Of a stretch of DNA of 64,000 nucleotides, positions 24,160 through 36,800 are shown one piece after another. The notes under the pieces were generated by a model. The model searched no databases. It was not told the DNA's origin and was given only the letters and a program-made list of their open reading frames with translations. The stretch spans positions 6,245,973-6,309,972 of the forward strand of contig NC_018398.1 in assembly GCF_000208865.1 (NCBI RefSeq), given 5' to 3'. Both the position numbers and the translations under genes were made by a program. The first letter of the stretch is position 1, and every line of letters begins with the position of its first letter. The DNA comes from Neospora caninum Liverpool (lineage: Eukaryota; Apicomplexa; Conoidasida; Eucoccidiorida; Sarcocystidae).

Positions 24160-27100
24160 CGATGTATATATATGTAAAGGTGTGTGTATCTATATATATG
24201 GATATATTTATGTATATATGTGTATGTATATCTATGTTGATGTAGCGCAGCGTAGAACATGCGTATCCCTCTGGGTGTTTGTTTCACGCGATAGGCAAAT
24301 TCACGCATCAATGTGTCCAGTTGTCCACATCTCTCCCTCTCTGCATCTTTCTTTTAAAACTCTTTACATACATTTATGGAAGCATTTCAGTGCCCCTGCG
24401 TAGACGAATGTGTCTGTGGAGATACTACGCCTTCACTCGTTCGCGAAATCTCTCTGCTGTGCGCCGAGAGCCGGGGTTGCCCGTACCTTTGGGCTTGTCA
24501 GTCCTCACGAGAAACGCGTCCGCTGTGGTGACGTAAGCCAGCAGACCTCCAATTAACCCGTCAGCAGCTTCCGGATTCAACACCAGCAGATGTGTGTGTC
24601 TTCGTCGTGAGCGCCCCAAGCTTTTCTCCGCCTTCCTTCGGGTCTCTGTGGCCGCTGGTGGTCGGCTGCATGCAGTCGATGTGTCCACGTTGTGCGCGCG
24701 CGGCTTTGTCCCATCGGTAACCTTTCTCCTCCAAACGGTTTCCGCATCCGGACGCGCGCGGCTTTTGCTCTCGCGTTTGGTCTCCTCTTTGTGCTCTCTC
24801 TCGGCCGCCCGTTTCTCGTCCCTCTTACGCTCTCCCGCTGTCTTCCGGTCGCCTCCCTCTTCCTCACGTCCTTTCCGTCCTTGTGGGATGCGCTTCTCTC
24901 TGTGCAGCTTCTTCGCCCTGACGGCCGAGTCGTGCCTGGAGCTGTCCGATTTGCTCCTCTCGCCGACTCTCGATCTCCTTTCTTCCCGATCTCTCCGGTC
25001 GCCTGCAGCCGCGCAGGTCGAGCTGCGGTCGCCGTGGCCTTCGCTGTCGATGCCTGTGCACTTCAGCCCGTGCCGCGTGTGTGTCTCTGCTGGAAGTTCT
25101 TACCTGCATCCGGTTAGCGCGCAGACGCAAGTCTCGCCCTTCGCTTCGCGGCCCATCGCCGTGCGCGTCAATGCGCCTCAGACGCCGCAGGCCCCGTCGG
25201 CGACGCTGTCCTTTCCCTCGAACGTCGCCGACGCGCTTCTCGCGTCGCTGTCTTCCGCCGCGCCTCCGCGCGGCCGCCTCTTCGCCGTCGCGGGCTGGCA
25301 CGAAGTCGAGGAAGACCCGATGGTCGCGGAGTGCCTCGCTGAGCGCAACGCATTGCAGGAGGAACAGCTGGAACTTGAGGGCAGGCGCAAACGCGGCGCC
25401 GAGGAGCTCCCGCGGCCGGAAGAAGGCAAGGACGAAGACATCTTCCCGAATCCGTACCTCGTCGCATGCACAGACAAACGCGTCGAAGCTGCCGGGAAAC
25501 TCGGAAAACTCTACGAAGTTCGCCTCTACCACGAATTCGACCTCCAAAAACCCATCGGGTAAGGACGCGGAACCACGAAAACACAAAATCGAAAACAAAT
25601 CCCCACGGCCGCTCCCGTCTTGAACGCAAAAGTGCGCGACAGCGCCCACCGGCCGATCATGGGGCATCATGCACATACACATATATACATAAACGTACAT
25701 GTAGATGAAGAGATATAGGTGCACGTATGAGTGGAGGGCTGTGTGGTGATGGATGCCTTGCAGCTTGCAGAGATCACCTGCAGTCATCACGTGTGTATCA
25801 GATGTGTTCACGTCAGGAGATCCCTTTACCGAGTTAGTGTGCCGAGTGCGCGCCGGTCGATTGGTCTCCAGGTTCGATCTGCGCCTTGTTTTGGGCCCGC
25901 ATGCATGCAGTCTCCGTATGGGGTGTATCGTTGGTGCATGTTGCCTGTGTCTGTTTTTTTCGCTGTTTTCTTTCTCTTTCCACGTTTGGCTTCTGACTCT
26001 GCCATGTCTGCAGCTCGTACACCTTGCGGACCTGCGAAGAAGTCCTGAGCCTCTCGTTCGTTGTCCTGGACGGCGTGGAGCATCTCGCGGCTGGTGTCGG
26101 CGTGCCGCTCTCGGAGACGATTGAATGCAGCGGCCGCCTCTATCTCTTCAAGCTCCCCGAGTCGGCCATGAGACTCGCCTCTCCCCCGCGCTCGGCCGAC
26201 ACGCCTGGCGACCAGGTCAGGCCTTCGAACTGGGGGTGGAGGGGGGGGGTATCAGAGACAGATAGCTGGAGAGGGGAGGACAGAATCGTGTGGATTGTCG
26301 CGCCGTAGCAAGTGGCGGCTCAAGAGGGGCAAAGGAATCCTAGAGAGAGGCCGAGACGTTCAACTGCGCGAACTGGTTTTTTTCGGCAAAACCATCCAGG
26401 ACCCGTCAGAAACTCGGTGGAAACGCGACATGGAGAAAAAGATTTCACATTCCTCCCGTGACCGGGGAAAGTGCAATATGCGACGTTCCACTTCCATGCA
26501 TATACACGACCATCTATATACAACCTAGGCGGTTGCACAGGTATACATACATAGATATATACATACATATGTATATATATATATATATATATGTATACCT
26601 GTGCTGACTTTAGAGTTGTGTACATGCTGCCGGTCGCGTTTGGATTTTTTCAGGCAGAGTACGGGACTCCAGAGCGCCTTGAGTTGTTCGCCGACATCGT
26701 GCTGAACGGGCCTGTGACCGTCGTTGGCAGTTTCTTCTCTTCCCCGGCGGAGCGCAGTTACGTCGTCCACTCTGTTGGTCCACGACTCTTTGTCCACGTA
26801 CGCCCCGGCTCCCACATGCACGAGACAGTGTTTCTGAACGCTTCGATACAAATCTCCAGGCCTTCCCATGGCCAACTCTATTTCTACGAAATCACGTCGC
26901 TCTTGTTCTAACTTGTTCTGTATACATATATGCATGTTACATATATTCATGTATATGCATGGGTATATAGGTTTGTATAGGTATCTCCCCTTGATGCTGC
27001 TCTACATGTCTATGTACGTCTTCATGTATCTCAATATGTGCCGGATGAGATGTGTTTGTGTGGAGAATTTGGGATTTAAAAGTTGCCCTTGTGTCTCTAC

Positions 27101-30100
27101 ACAAGCCGAAGGGTTGTGTCCGCAGGCGGAACCGATCTAGGCTGCGTCACGTGCACACATATATGCATGTGTGTATATATATAGACATGTATTGCTCTAT
27201 GTGAATGTATATATATATATCATTGTAGGTAATACTGTGCTCGTAGCTAACTGTTGTAGGTTCGTTGATGCGGTTTCCCGTCGCAGTTTCCGTTCGTGCG
27301 TTTGCCGTTTGTGGTTGACTCTCTCCTGGCGCGTTCGGACATGGTTCTCGTGTGTGGCCTTTTGCTGTTTGTCTTTGTTCTCTTTTAGGAAATGGAGAGC
27401 AGCAAATTCTTACGGGGAGCGTTCAGCGATTCCTCTGTCTGTGTCACTGCTGTGGCCAATCTGCGCAACTTCTTCCTCCTGGCCGACGCTCTCAAGGGCC
27501 TGAATCTCGTCGCGTAAGCCAGGCACACCACCCCTCCCCACAAACGTGCCATGTGCATGCGTAGCTCGGTTTTGTTCTCCAGCTCTTCAGATCGCTCGCT
27601 TCCGATCTCGGACTCGGGCACAAAAACCTTGAGCGTGTCACTATGCAAGCTCCCACCAGAGCGCCGGCGCCTTTCGGGGCAGCGCTGCATCCTCGCAGAC
27701 GGGCGACGCGCCGTTAGGGCGACGAACAGAGCCGTCGCGTTTCTTTGCCCGGCCTCTGTTGCCTCCGTAGTACCTCGCAGGCGGGGGAAGAGGGAGACAA
27801 AAGGGAAGGGACACCCGCTGGCGCGAAGCCAAGGAAACACAGCCGATGCCTGCGAAACGCTGTTGTTTCATGGAGTGTAGAAAACAAGAGAAGGCCTGCT
27901 TTTCCACGTGGGTGCTTAAAGAGAGAAGCGTGTGTCGTCTTGTGGAATGAAGAAGAAAGAGAAGAGTTTTCGGTTTCCTGGCGCAGGTGGGAGTACCACG
28001 CGGAAGCAGACTCTCGGAAGGTCACGCGCATTTCGCGCACCTTTCCAAAGTCGAACTTTCCAGTCGCTGCATGTAGCTTTCTCGCCTACGAGAACCTGCT
28101 CGGTGAGAAACGAAAGGCGGTGGTTGCCGCGCTTGTTCGTCATACGCCGACGGACGCACGGAAACGGACAGAGGGGAACTGCACTCAAGTGAAAACACGC
28201 GTCTGGAGGCGTGGCGGGATACACACTTGTCACCAACTGCTTTTTGCGTACCTGATCCTACTTACCTGCAGAGGGTATGTGGATCTACACAAACCTACAC
28301 ACCCATTTATCAATCTGCATGCATATAGAGAGAGGTAGTTACCGATATATATTCAAAGGCATACCGATAAAGCAAGACCCGTCCAGATCACCCACCGGTG
28401 AGGATCAATATATGAATATCTATATTCTTGTATTTGCATGCATGGGCATATCAAAAACATCTGTGTTGGGGCATTTATGTTGAGATAGAGGGAGCTTTGT
28501 TCCCTTGCGAAACGCTAAACAGTTTTGAGGTTTTCGCTGTCACTTCGCAGGAATGCTGGCAACGGATATCGACGGGAACGTGCGACTGTTCTGCTACAAC
28601 GCTGACAAGAATGCCTCGGGATTTGAAAAGCTGGATGTACGTCCAGCTTGGGCTTGCTCCACAACACGCCTGCGCACCGTGGAAAACTGATTTCGAGACT
28701 CGAACCGTCGGTGCTTCTCTCCTGTCTCACTTCAGTTTTCCAGATCTGAGGATGGCGCTGCAGTATCGGGGGGAGTGTGTCCTTTTTTCTCGCAGTCCCT
28801 CGCCTCGTCGCTTTCTTTCGTTTCCCGTCTCCTGCTTTAGGAGCCATTGCTTGTCTTCTGTGCTCTTCCGTCTCGCCACACATGTCTCCTTCCTGTGTGA
28901 GAGCGATTGTCGGCTTGGCCGCGTTTTTTTCGCATTTTCAGCCCTAGTGTCTTCGTATGCCTTTTATCTGCCTCGTGCGGTTGCTTTCTCGCGGCAAGTC
29001 TTCCTCGTCGTACTTCTGAGAGCATGCGCGCACTTTTGTCACTCTTCCACTCTCCAGATTCTCCAGTGTGACGCCGAGGATCGCTGCGCCGCCGGCTGTG
29101 TGGTGAAGCTCCAACAGTACGTCGTCGATTCGGAGACAGTTGCTTCCGTAAGTCGGGATTTCTGGAAAGGCAAAGCGCACGAGACGCGAAAATCGAGCAC
29201 GGAGTCAGAGAGGCCCAGGAGACGTGGAAGGAAGAGGCAAGGGTAGGAGGGCGGTGCGCGACTCTAAGAAAGAAGAATGGTCTCCGGCCGGTGGCATGCT
29301 CAGCCCGCGCCTAGAGAGAGGGAAGGTTCGAAGGGGAGAACGACAGACGCAAAGAGACGTGAGCCTCAGTGCACCTCTTCCTTGCGCTGGTGATTCGTCT
29401 CTGGTCTCTGGCCCTTAAAAAGCGGATACGCTTAAAATCCACATTTGTCTTGGGGCGACTTGATACACCTTCCAGCGGCGGGCGCGCTCGCTTCGAGACG
29501 GTTCCTCGCGTTCGCTCTCTTTCGCGTGAGGCGACACCTTCTTCGCGTTTCGTTTTCTCAGTTGGGCGAAGCCGCCGACGGATCGACTCTCGCCTTCCGC
29601 CTCCTCTCTGTGGAAAACCACGCTTTCCTTCAAACACTCCAAGTGAGAAGAGGACCGAGAGGCATGCGAGAAAAGTGTCGGGGCCAGAAACTGAGAAGCG
29701 AAACCGAGACTGGGAGTTCGAGAAGGAAATGGCTATCGGTTCTCTCCGCCTTCCTTGTTCTCTTGCGGCACGTCTTACCTTCGTTTGCATGTCTCATCTG
29801 TGTGTGTGTGTGTGCATCGGTCGATCCCGTGCTCCAAGCTCTATATGCTTGTCTTTTTTTTTCGTTTGCATGTCTCATGTGTGTGCGTGCATCGGTCGAT
29901 CTCGTGCTCCAAGCTCTATATGCTTGACTTTTTTTTCGTTTGCATGTCTCATGTGTGTGCGTGCATCGGTCGATCTCGTGCTCCAAGCTCTATATGCTTG
30001 TCTCTTTTTCTGGGTATGTCTCTTCTGACACTTTCTCTTTTCTCACCGCTCTTCTTTGTGCTTGAAGTTTCTCCCCGTCTTTGCCGCGATTCCTCGCCTC

Positions 30101-31060
30101 TCCTCCATGTGGCCTGGCCTGTCTCCTCGTTGTCGCCTGCTCTTGCTGTTTCTCGTCCGGCTCTCTGCATTCGTGTCGCTCTTGCTTTTCTCTGAGCTTC
30201 GACGCCTTCTGCATCTTCTGTTTCTCGTTCTCTTCTCCAGGACAGGTTGGCGCGGTATCTCCCGGAACCTCTAGGCCTGTATGCGCCGCTCGGCCGGTTG
30301 CCAGCGGGCAATGTCTCTGTATGGACGAAATGGTTTTTCCGGTCGGCTGCGCTCGACAACGACTCCGACGACAAAATCCTCGTTTCTCGGAAAAGAATGC
30401 TCGACACCACGCTCCTCAAGGTATTCCCCTTTCTCTCTCTCCCGGTGCTTGCGGGCGTGTTGGCCCCGTATATAAGCCGAGAGAGGCGACCACCCGAGAC
30501 GAAAAAGAGCGAGACGGGCCTCGGCAGCGACTTCGAGGGGCGGCAGAGCGACAGACAGGGCGAGGTTGCCATGGACGGAGAGAGGGATGCAGAGGACGAA
30601 GAGGAAGCCTCGACGGTTTTCTGCCAATTCAAATCCATGGTAAGAGGAGAGCGAGAAAAGGACGGCGCCAAGCACACCGAAACGGAAACGAGTTGCACCA
30701 GAGAGACGCGGGGGTTTTTTAATGTCGGACTGTAGCTTGACGTGTGCTCTCTCTCGAGTTTTCGTGAGGATGCCAAACGTCAGTTCAGAACGCGCTTCCG
30801 CTCTTGTGTTCGTGGGCCAGGTTCTCTCCCTTTACCTCTCTCTTCGTCCGTCCTCTGTTCTCGCTCTTTGTTCTTCCTGGCTGTGCCTACGTTTCCACGT
30901 TTCCTCTCGTCACTTCTTTCTTCCCTATTTCCTGTTCTCTACCGCTGTCGTCTCATCTGCATGCTTTACCCCTGTGTTCCATTTCTCGCAGGCTTCGTTG
31001 CGGCACTTCCTCGTTTCCTCCGGAGCCCTCGAGGGCGCATACACGCGCTTGCTCGCCTGA
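16313..31060 (+). CDS. CPSF1: CPSF1 (CPSF160), cleavage and polyadenylation specificity factor large subunit
   Basis: CPSF160 is the scaffold of the mRNA 3'-processing complex in the nucleus. Its three beta-propellers hold WDR33 and CPSF30, which read the AAUAAA signal. Thirteen exons join in phase: 16313-18673, 19054-19590, 20328-24076, 24908-25558, 26014-26215, 26654-26797, 27389-27513, 27987-28102, 28551-28636, 29058-29147, 29562-29642, 30241-30639 and 30992-31060. The product is 2869 residues, about twice the human length. The start MEQSASRLFSLFDEL fits the propeller opening, and VEHVLLCPF follows. Exon 5 (residues 2434-2500) has TLRTCEEVLSLSFVVLDGVE and CSGRLYLFKL, the CPSF_A strand pattern; later exons match ADALKGLNLVA and ATDIDGNVRLFCYN. 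Residues about 2745-2770 (RMLDTTLLKVFPFLSLP) match the family C-terminal helices. Long Ser/Pro/Ala-rich inserts, including a polyproline run near 21478-21510, account for the extra length. DDB1 or SF3B3 are less likely. Confidence 0.88.
19672..19750. repeat. (TC)n(TA)n microsatellite in CPSF1 intron 2
   Basis: A TC run passes into an alternating TA/TG tract. It lies wholly within the intron 19591-20327 and has no coding role. Confidence 0.9.
24118..24235. repeat. (TA)n microsatellite in CPSF1 intron 3
   Basis: A pure TA tract of about 36 bp is followed by degenerate TATG/TATC repeats inside the intron 24077-24907. Confidence 0.9.
26535..26604. repeat. Perfect inverted repeat around a TA tract in CPSF1 intron 5
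   Basis: The arms GCACAGGTATACA (26535-26547) and TGTATACCTGTGC (26592-26604) are exact reverse complements. They enclose a TA/CATA-rich core that is itself largely self-complementary, so about 70 bp could fold as a long hairpin or cruciform. It lies in the intron 26216-26653, close to the acceptor at 26653. Confidence 0.88.
29781..30005. repeat. Three tandem units of about 75-81 bp in CPSF1 intron 11
   Basis: Units begin at 29781, 29862 and 29936 with TCGTTTGCATGTCTCAT and continue through GCATCGGTCGATC and GCTCCAAGCTCTATATGCTTG. Units two and three are nearly identical. Unit one is longer, with an expanded TG run and a CCC/CTC difference. The array lies inside the intron 29643-30240. Confidence 0.92.
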
Positions 31061-31254
31061 TATCCAGGGACAGTGATAAAGGGACGAGTATCTAGCGGTG
31101 TACTCGCTTTCGCCTTCCAGCTGGATTTGTTTTCTCGGGTTTCTTGTGTGACATCTCTTGCTTGTCACCGGCGATACGGACCGCCTGTTTACTGCTCGCT
31201 TCTGTGTCGATCTCATGTTCCACTGCACCACAGCTGCATGCAGTTGTGTACGTA

Positions 31255-31287
<33 letters not shown>

Positions 31288-33847
31288 TCTCAGTTTGGCG
31301 TGCATATATGTTTATACGCATTACAGTCATATGTATACGTGGGCAGATGGCTGAGGTATGTATTCCCAGCGTCTCGGGCTGAAACGAAGGAATAAATCGC
31401 TTCTTTTCATCTGATGTCTGACCATATCGGCAGACGTTGTTCGGGCCCTCATCCTGCTTTGGACAGGCCCGAACCAGAATGGATAAGAACCCTCAAACAC
31501 GAAACCAACAAAACTTGGAGTGGAACCGAGTTGCAGCACGAACAGGAAACCCGTTTATTCAGTAGTCCCTGTGCCTCCATTGATAGACTTCTGTTCATAC
31601 ACTCTCTAAAATATATAACCGTATACACACTTGGATATACCATCCCCTATTTACACTGATACATACTAATACAACACTTTTGGATGCGTATAAATTTGTA
31701 CTTCTACTTACAATTATTTTTAGGTGAACTTCCGTTACACACAACTCGCGTGTCCTCAGCATTTTTTCGTCTCTCCTTGCGCGGCAAAAAAGGCAAAAGA
31801 ATCACTCGCTTCGAGAGAGAGATAGAGAAGGTAGATCGGCATCCACACGGCAGCTTCTAGATTTGTTGTGTGTGTCATCAGCGTTCACACGCCATCGCAG
31901 CTGTTACTGCGGAGTGTCTTTTGGTTCAGCCGTCCGCTTCACTTGGAAAGGTTGCAGTGCTCTTTGCTTTTTGGAAAGTAGCATGCGTCATCCAAGGCTG
32001 CCGACGAAATATGCCGTGTCGCTTTTGTAAGTAGCCTGTGTGTACCGAGTTTTCAAAACGCACGCCACTGCCTACGCGCCTCTCTCTGCCACTCGACGGC
32101 TGCGTTAGGAGTTTCCCCCTGTTAAAAGACAAAAACTTCACCGGCAAATCGGAGCCTGCCTTGCAAAAAACCACAGACGAGAGAACAGATGCCTGGCCAC
32201 CGCCTCTCGACATGCCATGACTCGAATTTGGGGTAGTGCTTGGCTTTTCCGGGGACAAAAAAATCAGGAGACGGACCTGAACATACACGGCACCTAAACT
32301 GCATTTCTCAACCTCGTGTGTTTCCCCCGGAAACACTCAACCCCTATGCTTCACTTTTGTGAAGTTGACAAGAAACTCTACGTGCGCCCGCGGAGACCGA
32401 GCCGCGCAATGCGTAAACGGGTTGCGACCTGAGATTGTCGCCCCCCCCCAAAATCCCGCCCCGCTTTTTGTGAGAATCTTTGTCGGCTGCCGAGGCCGAG
32501 ACAGGAGACAAAGGGACCGGAAAGATGTACAAAGTCCCGTTTTTCGTTGCCCCCTTCTCTTCCTGCCGCGCCCTTCCCGTTTTCCAAACCACGCGCGAAC
32601 CGGCCAGAGGTCGACAAAAACGCAAAACGGCATGCACCGCTCCACGCAGACCAGTGTGCCGATGCTTCATTCAGACAAAAAACGAGAAAACTGTACAAGA
32701 CAAGAGGCGTCTCGTCCCCTGCGAAGTTCCTGTAAGGGCCACAGGACGACGGCCTGTTTTATCTACATATGAATGCACGTAAAAACTTAGTTCCTGTAAG
32801 GGCCACAGGACGACGGCCTGTTTTATCTACATATGAATGCACGTAAAAACTTTGTACGTGTACACGCAGGCAAGAAACGCTGAAAGACAACCAGCAAGAA
32901 AAAAGCGAGGCACATAGAGAGTGGTCAGCCAGAGAGACTGGGTGAGTGGAGAGAATGCTTTCCAGAAATCTGTACAGACCGGTCGGAAGAGCGGTACAAG
33001 TAGCAGGATTTAGATAGCTAAATGAATGAGGCCAAAGCATACAGAGAGAACTGCGCATTCGCACGCTCTGGCGGGTCCACCGCCACCTGAAAAGACGTTT
33101 CCCCTGACGCCCGCCAGAGAGCCTCCCCAGAGTGTTAGCATTCACCAGCGAAAACGAAGGAAAATGCGTCGTCCTCTGACTGTTCCCTCTCCCTGTTTGT
33201 GTCGTATCTCGCTTCAACAGTCGAACAGGATGGCGGCCGCCTCATCTCGCAGGCCATGTCGCCTTCTACTCACGAGAGAGCTCTGACGCGGCTTAAAAGA
33301 AACCGTGACGCCCTGCGTCGCCCTCGAAGCTTGCAGACACTTCAGAACGACCGATGAGATAAGTCGTGGTGCTTGTCGAGATGAGACCCGCGACGCCTCG
33401 ACGAGGCCAGCAAGAAGACGCCCGGGCATTTGCAGTACTCGACCAAGACACCAAGCCTCTCTGGGAACGTTTTCGCCCGCCCAGCCTGTGCCACGTAGCT
33501 GCGAGCAAAAACCGAGAGAGGAGGGCAAGTGCGCAAGCAGTGAAAAAACGCGAGCAGGAAAGACGTGCCGGCGTCCTAAAGGTTCTCCAATTCACAGTAA
33601 TCCGTAAACAGATATACCCAACCACAGCACACCAAGACACAGACCAAACAGTGGAACACACGGACCCTGTCCTGTATAAGCTTACAGACGCCTGCATATG
33701 AACTGATTACTGTGTTCAATCCTGGCACCGACTAGAGTCAGTACATCTATAAACAACTGTGTATCTATGTATATGCAGAATGTGTATCTTCGGTTTATAT
33801 CAGATGTCCCGAGGAGCTCAAAAGAAGCCCGGATGAAGCGAACGCCC
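31061..33847. other. Convergent spacer between CPSF1 and the DHHC gene
   Basis: The two flanking genes point towards each other, so this stretch should hold both 3' UTRs. I see no coding exon with recognisable content. It contains a (TA)n tract at about 31257-31286 and a two-unit 64-bp tandem repeat at 32725-32852. Confidence 0.55.
32725..32852. repeat. Exact 64-bp tandem duplication
   Basis: Units 32725-32788 and 32789-32852 both begin AGTTCCTGTAAGGGCCACAG and end GCACGTAAAAACTT, with no difference seen. Each unit contains a small inverted motif, CCTGTaagggccACAGG. It lies in the convergent spacer downstream of the DHHC gene. Confidence 0.95.
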
Positions 33848-36800
33848 CTAGGTGGAGAAAGTCAACCGCAACCGGGAGGATTTGGGAAATCTGCGGGGGT
33901 GTAGAACCGTTCCGCTACCGCAGCGGAATCGCTCTACAAATTGCAGAGAGAGAAAGTCCATGAATGTAGTCGAGAAAAAGGACAAGCGCGGTTCTTTGAG
34001 ACGTCGTTTCGTGACCTACCTAGGCCCGACTCGGTGGCACATGAATTGACGGACGTTATAGAGACAGCCTGCGAGAGGAAATGGAGAAGTAAGTCGAACG
34101 CCAGGATCTGGAAATATCAGCGAATGTCTCCACATTTCCGGGAGCCTCAGGGACAACAACTCGAGACAGGAATGCGTCGAGGCCATCGGACATTCTGTCT
34201 GACTCTCGCAGATGCATTTCGTGCTTTCTTCTCTCGGTCTTCGTGTCCCTCGATTGCTCGAGAATTCGGCGTCGGCGGTCGCCGAGTCTACTCTGTTTCT
34301 TCCTCGCCTTTCATTTCTGCTCGCGTCCCCTCCAGGCACGATATTCTTCGTCTCCAACCTGTCGCACTTTCTTTCGATTTCCGCTGTTTTCCTTACCACT
34401 CTCGGTTGCCCCGTCCGCCCTACCCTTCTGCGTCGTTTCTCTTCTGCTCGTTCTTCCCTTTCCCCGTCACGTTTCCCGCGGTTTCTATCTTCCGTTTTGC
34501 GGGCGGGCTCACCGTGAGAATACGGATTTTTCTTGGTGAAGAGTTGTAAGGCCTCTTCGTTTGTTGTGCGGTTGTTTGCAATCAAATAGATGTCGAAGAA
34601 CAAGAGATGGAAGACCGGGATGGAGCAGCACACGCCGTAAAGAAAGAGAACCGCGCTGCAGAAAAAGGAGACGGACGGTTGCATCGCGGTTCGCAGCTTC
34701 CGGAGAGCGAAACAGGAACGAAAACGAGCGAGAGAAGAAAAAGCGCAGGGAACCAGGACGACTCTCGCGTTGCAGAGAGAAGCGGAAACGAAACGCGGGT
34801 CGCAAGCGCGGATGCGCGACGAACAACGACGACAAAGGAGGAGCAAAGACATGGATTCGCACACCGACAGGGCGCAGCGGAATCGAGAGAGGCTCCAGTC
34901 GATGCGAAGCGAAGAGGGGTCACCAGAATAGCGTAGCAAAACCAAACACGGAAAAAAACGGAACAACCATTCGCTTACAGATGAGGGCATCCCTTCACGG
35001 TCTTCCAAACCGACGCGAGGCTCGCAGGACCTCGACTGTGAATTTGCGTCTGCAAAAAATGCATCGCGCCGAGCACAAAAAAAGGTAAAAAGGGGATAAG
35101 TCTCTGCGCTAGAAAACCCTCAATGCACCCCTCAAGCATCTCATGGCCCGTCACCAAGCTTGCGACCGCACGACAGATCAGGCCGCATCATCACAGCGGC
35201 AAAAACACAGGAGAAGCCTGTTCGCGTTTCATATCGTTCACTTTTACATATCTGCTCTGGCGTTGCCTTTCCGTCCTAATCAATCGTACACAGCATTTTC
35301 ACGCCTTTGTCGACGCATCTAAATATGCATGTGGAGTCGTCTCTGCTGCCCATTAGGTACACCTCTTTCGGGTTCGACATATTTTAGAGGTTTCCTGGAG
35401 GCGCGGATGCACGCCGTGGTGTATCACGTGTGATGCTTCACCGCACATGGAAGGCGACGCCAACGCCGACGACGGCCGAGAGACAGTAGAGGGCGCAGAA
35501 GACGAGGAAGAAGAAAAAAATGCGATAGTTCCGTTCGCCGACGCAGTTCGACACCCTGCAGAAAAACCCCGAGACGCAGATACGAACCGAAAGTGACCAA
35601 GTGCGAGAACCACGAGGCCTCAGGTTACTCGCGAAGACCGACGCGTTGTCGCTGCTGCTGGTCCATAGCTTCGGTCTCTCCACGGCCGTCTCGCGAAGGT
35701 AATGCCCGTGTTGCATGTCCCTCGAAAACGTGGCGCGATGTGAGCGAGACGCCTGACGATGCTCCCTGAGGACTCGCCTCTCACAGCGGGTCTCATCTCG
35801 TTAGGCGCTGCGTGCGAACGCAGCTGCCTCAGACCGACAAGGGAGAGCAAAGCCACATCAGCGAGAGAACGCAGAAAGAGAGGCTACGCGTGGACGAGCG
35901 CGAGGCGAGAACCTTCCTCCGCAAAAGTCTCGCGCCGCGCGCCCCGCCGCCATACACCCAACCACCTCCACGGTCCGGAGCAGCCAGGAGTGTGGCAGTC
36001 GAAAAGAGAGGGAAAATGCGTTTTCTCTCACTTCCGTCCTGTCCGCTTGCTGCGTGCGTCTAGAAGTCACCCAAGCCGGCACAAGACACCAGCGCAGGAG
36101 GAAGAGCGAGGGCGACTGTTTTCCACAGAAGACTTCGCAAGCGTACCAAGGACAATGGTGGTCAAACCGCCGAACGCAGTTGTTGCAGACGGAGCAGTGC
36201 TTCGAGCGAGGAGGTCTGTACAAATAGCACGTTGCTGGAAAGGAAAAGACAAGAAAAAACGCACAGAGACGTTGTTCAAGATCTCTAGAGCAACAGGTCG
36301 CTAGGCGCGCTGCTTCGCTCTCTGTGGGGTGGCCTTGTCTTTTCGGGCGCCTGCGCTGCTAAAAAAGGTGTTTGGGATTCCCGTTGCTCCTCTACTAACG
36401 CAGAGACTCTTTTACGGCGCCCCGGGACAGCGGCTACTGCGACGCTGCTGTGCCTACACGATCGAAACCACGACTCAGGCAGGGGCCGGGACGTTTGACT
36501 CCAGCAAACGCGAGGCGAGCCTTGAAAGTCGCTCGCCGTCTACCTAGAGAAAAGGGCGGGTTCTGAAGGGCCAGAAATCACGCGTCTTTTCATTTAGCCT
36601 TACTGCACCACTTCTGGGGGACACTGACGCCGTTGATCGTGATATACTTTACTCCTGCAGGAAAACGGAGACGCCCGTAGAGACCATTTGCATGTCCGTG
36701 GCATTCGGGAAGTCCATGTGGGTCCAGTTTCCACAGGCACTTTTGTGCATGCATGAAGGGGCGAATGCTGGGATTCACGCACATCTGTCTCCCGGCTCCC

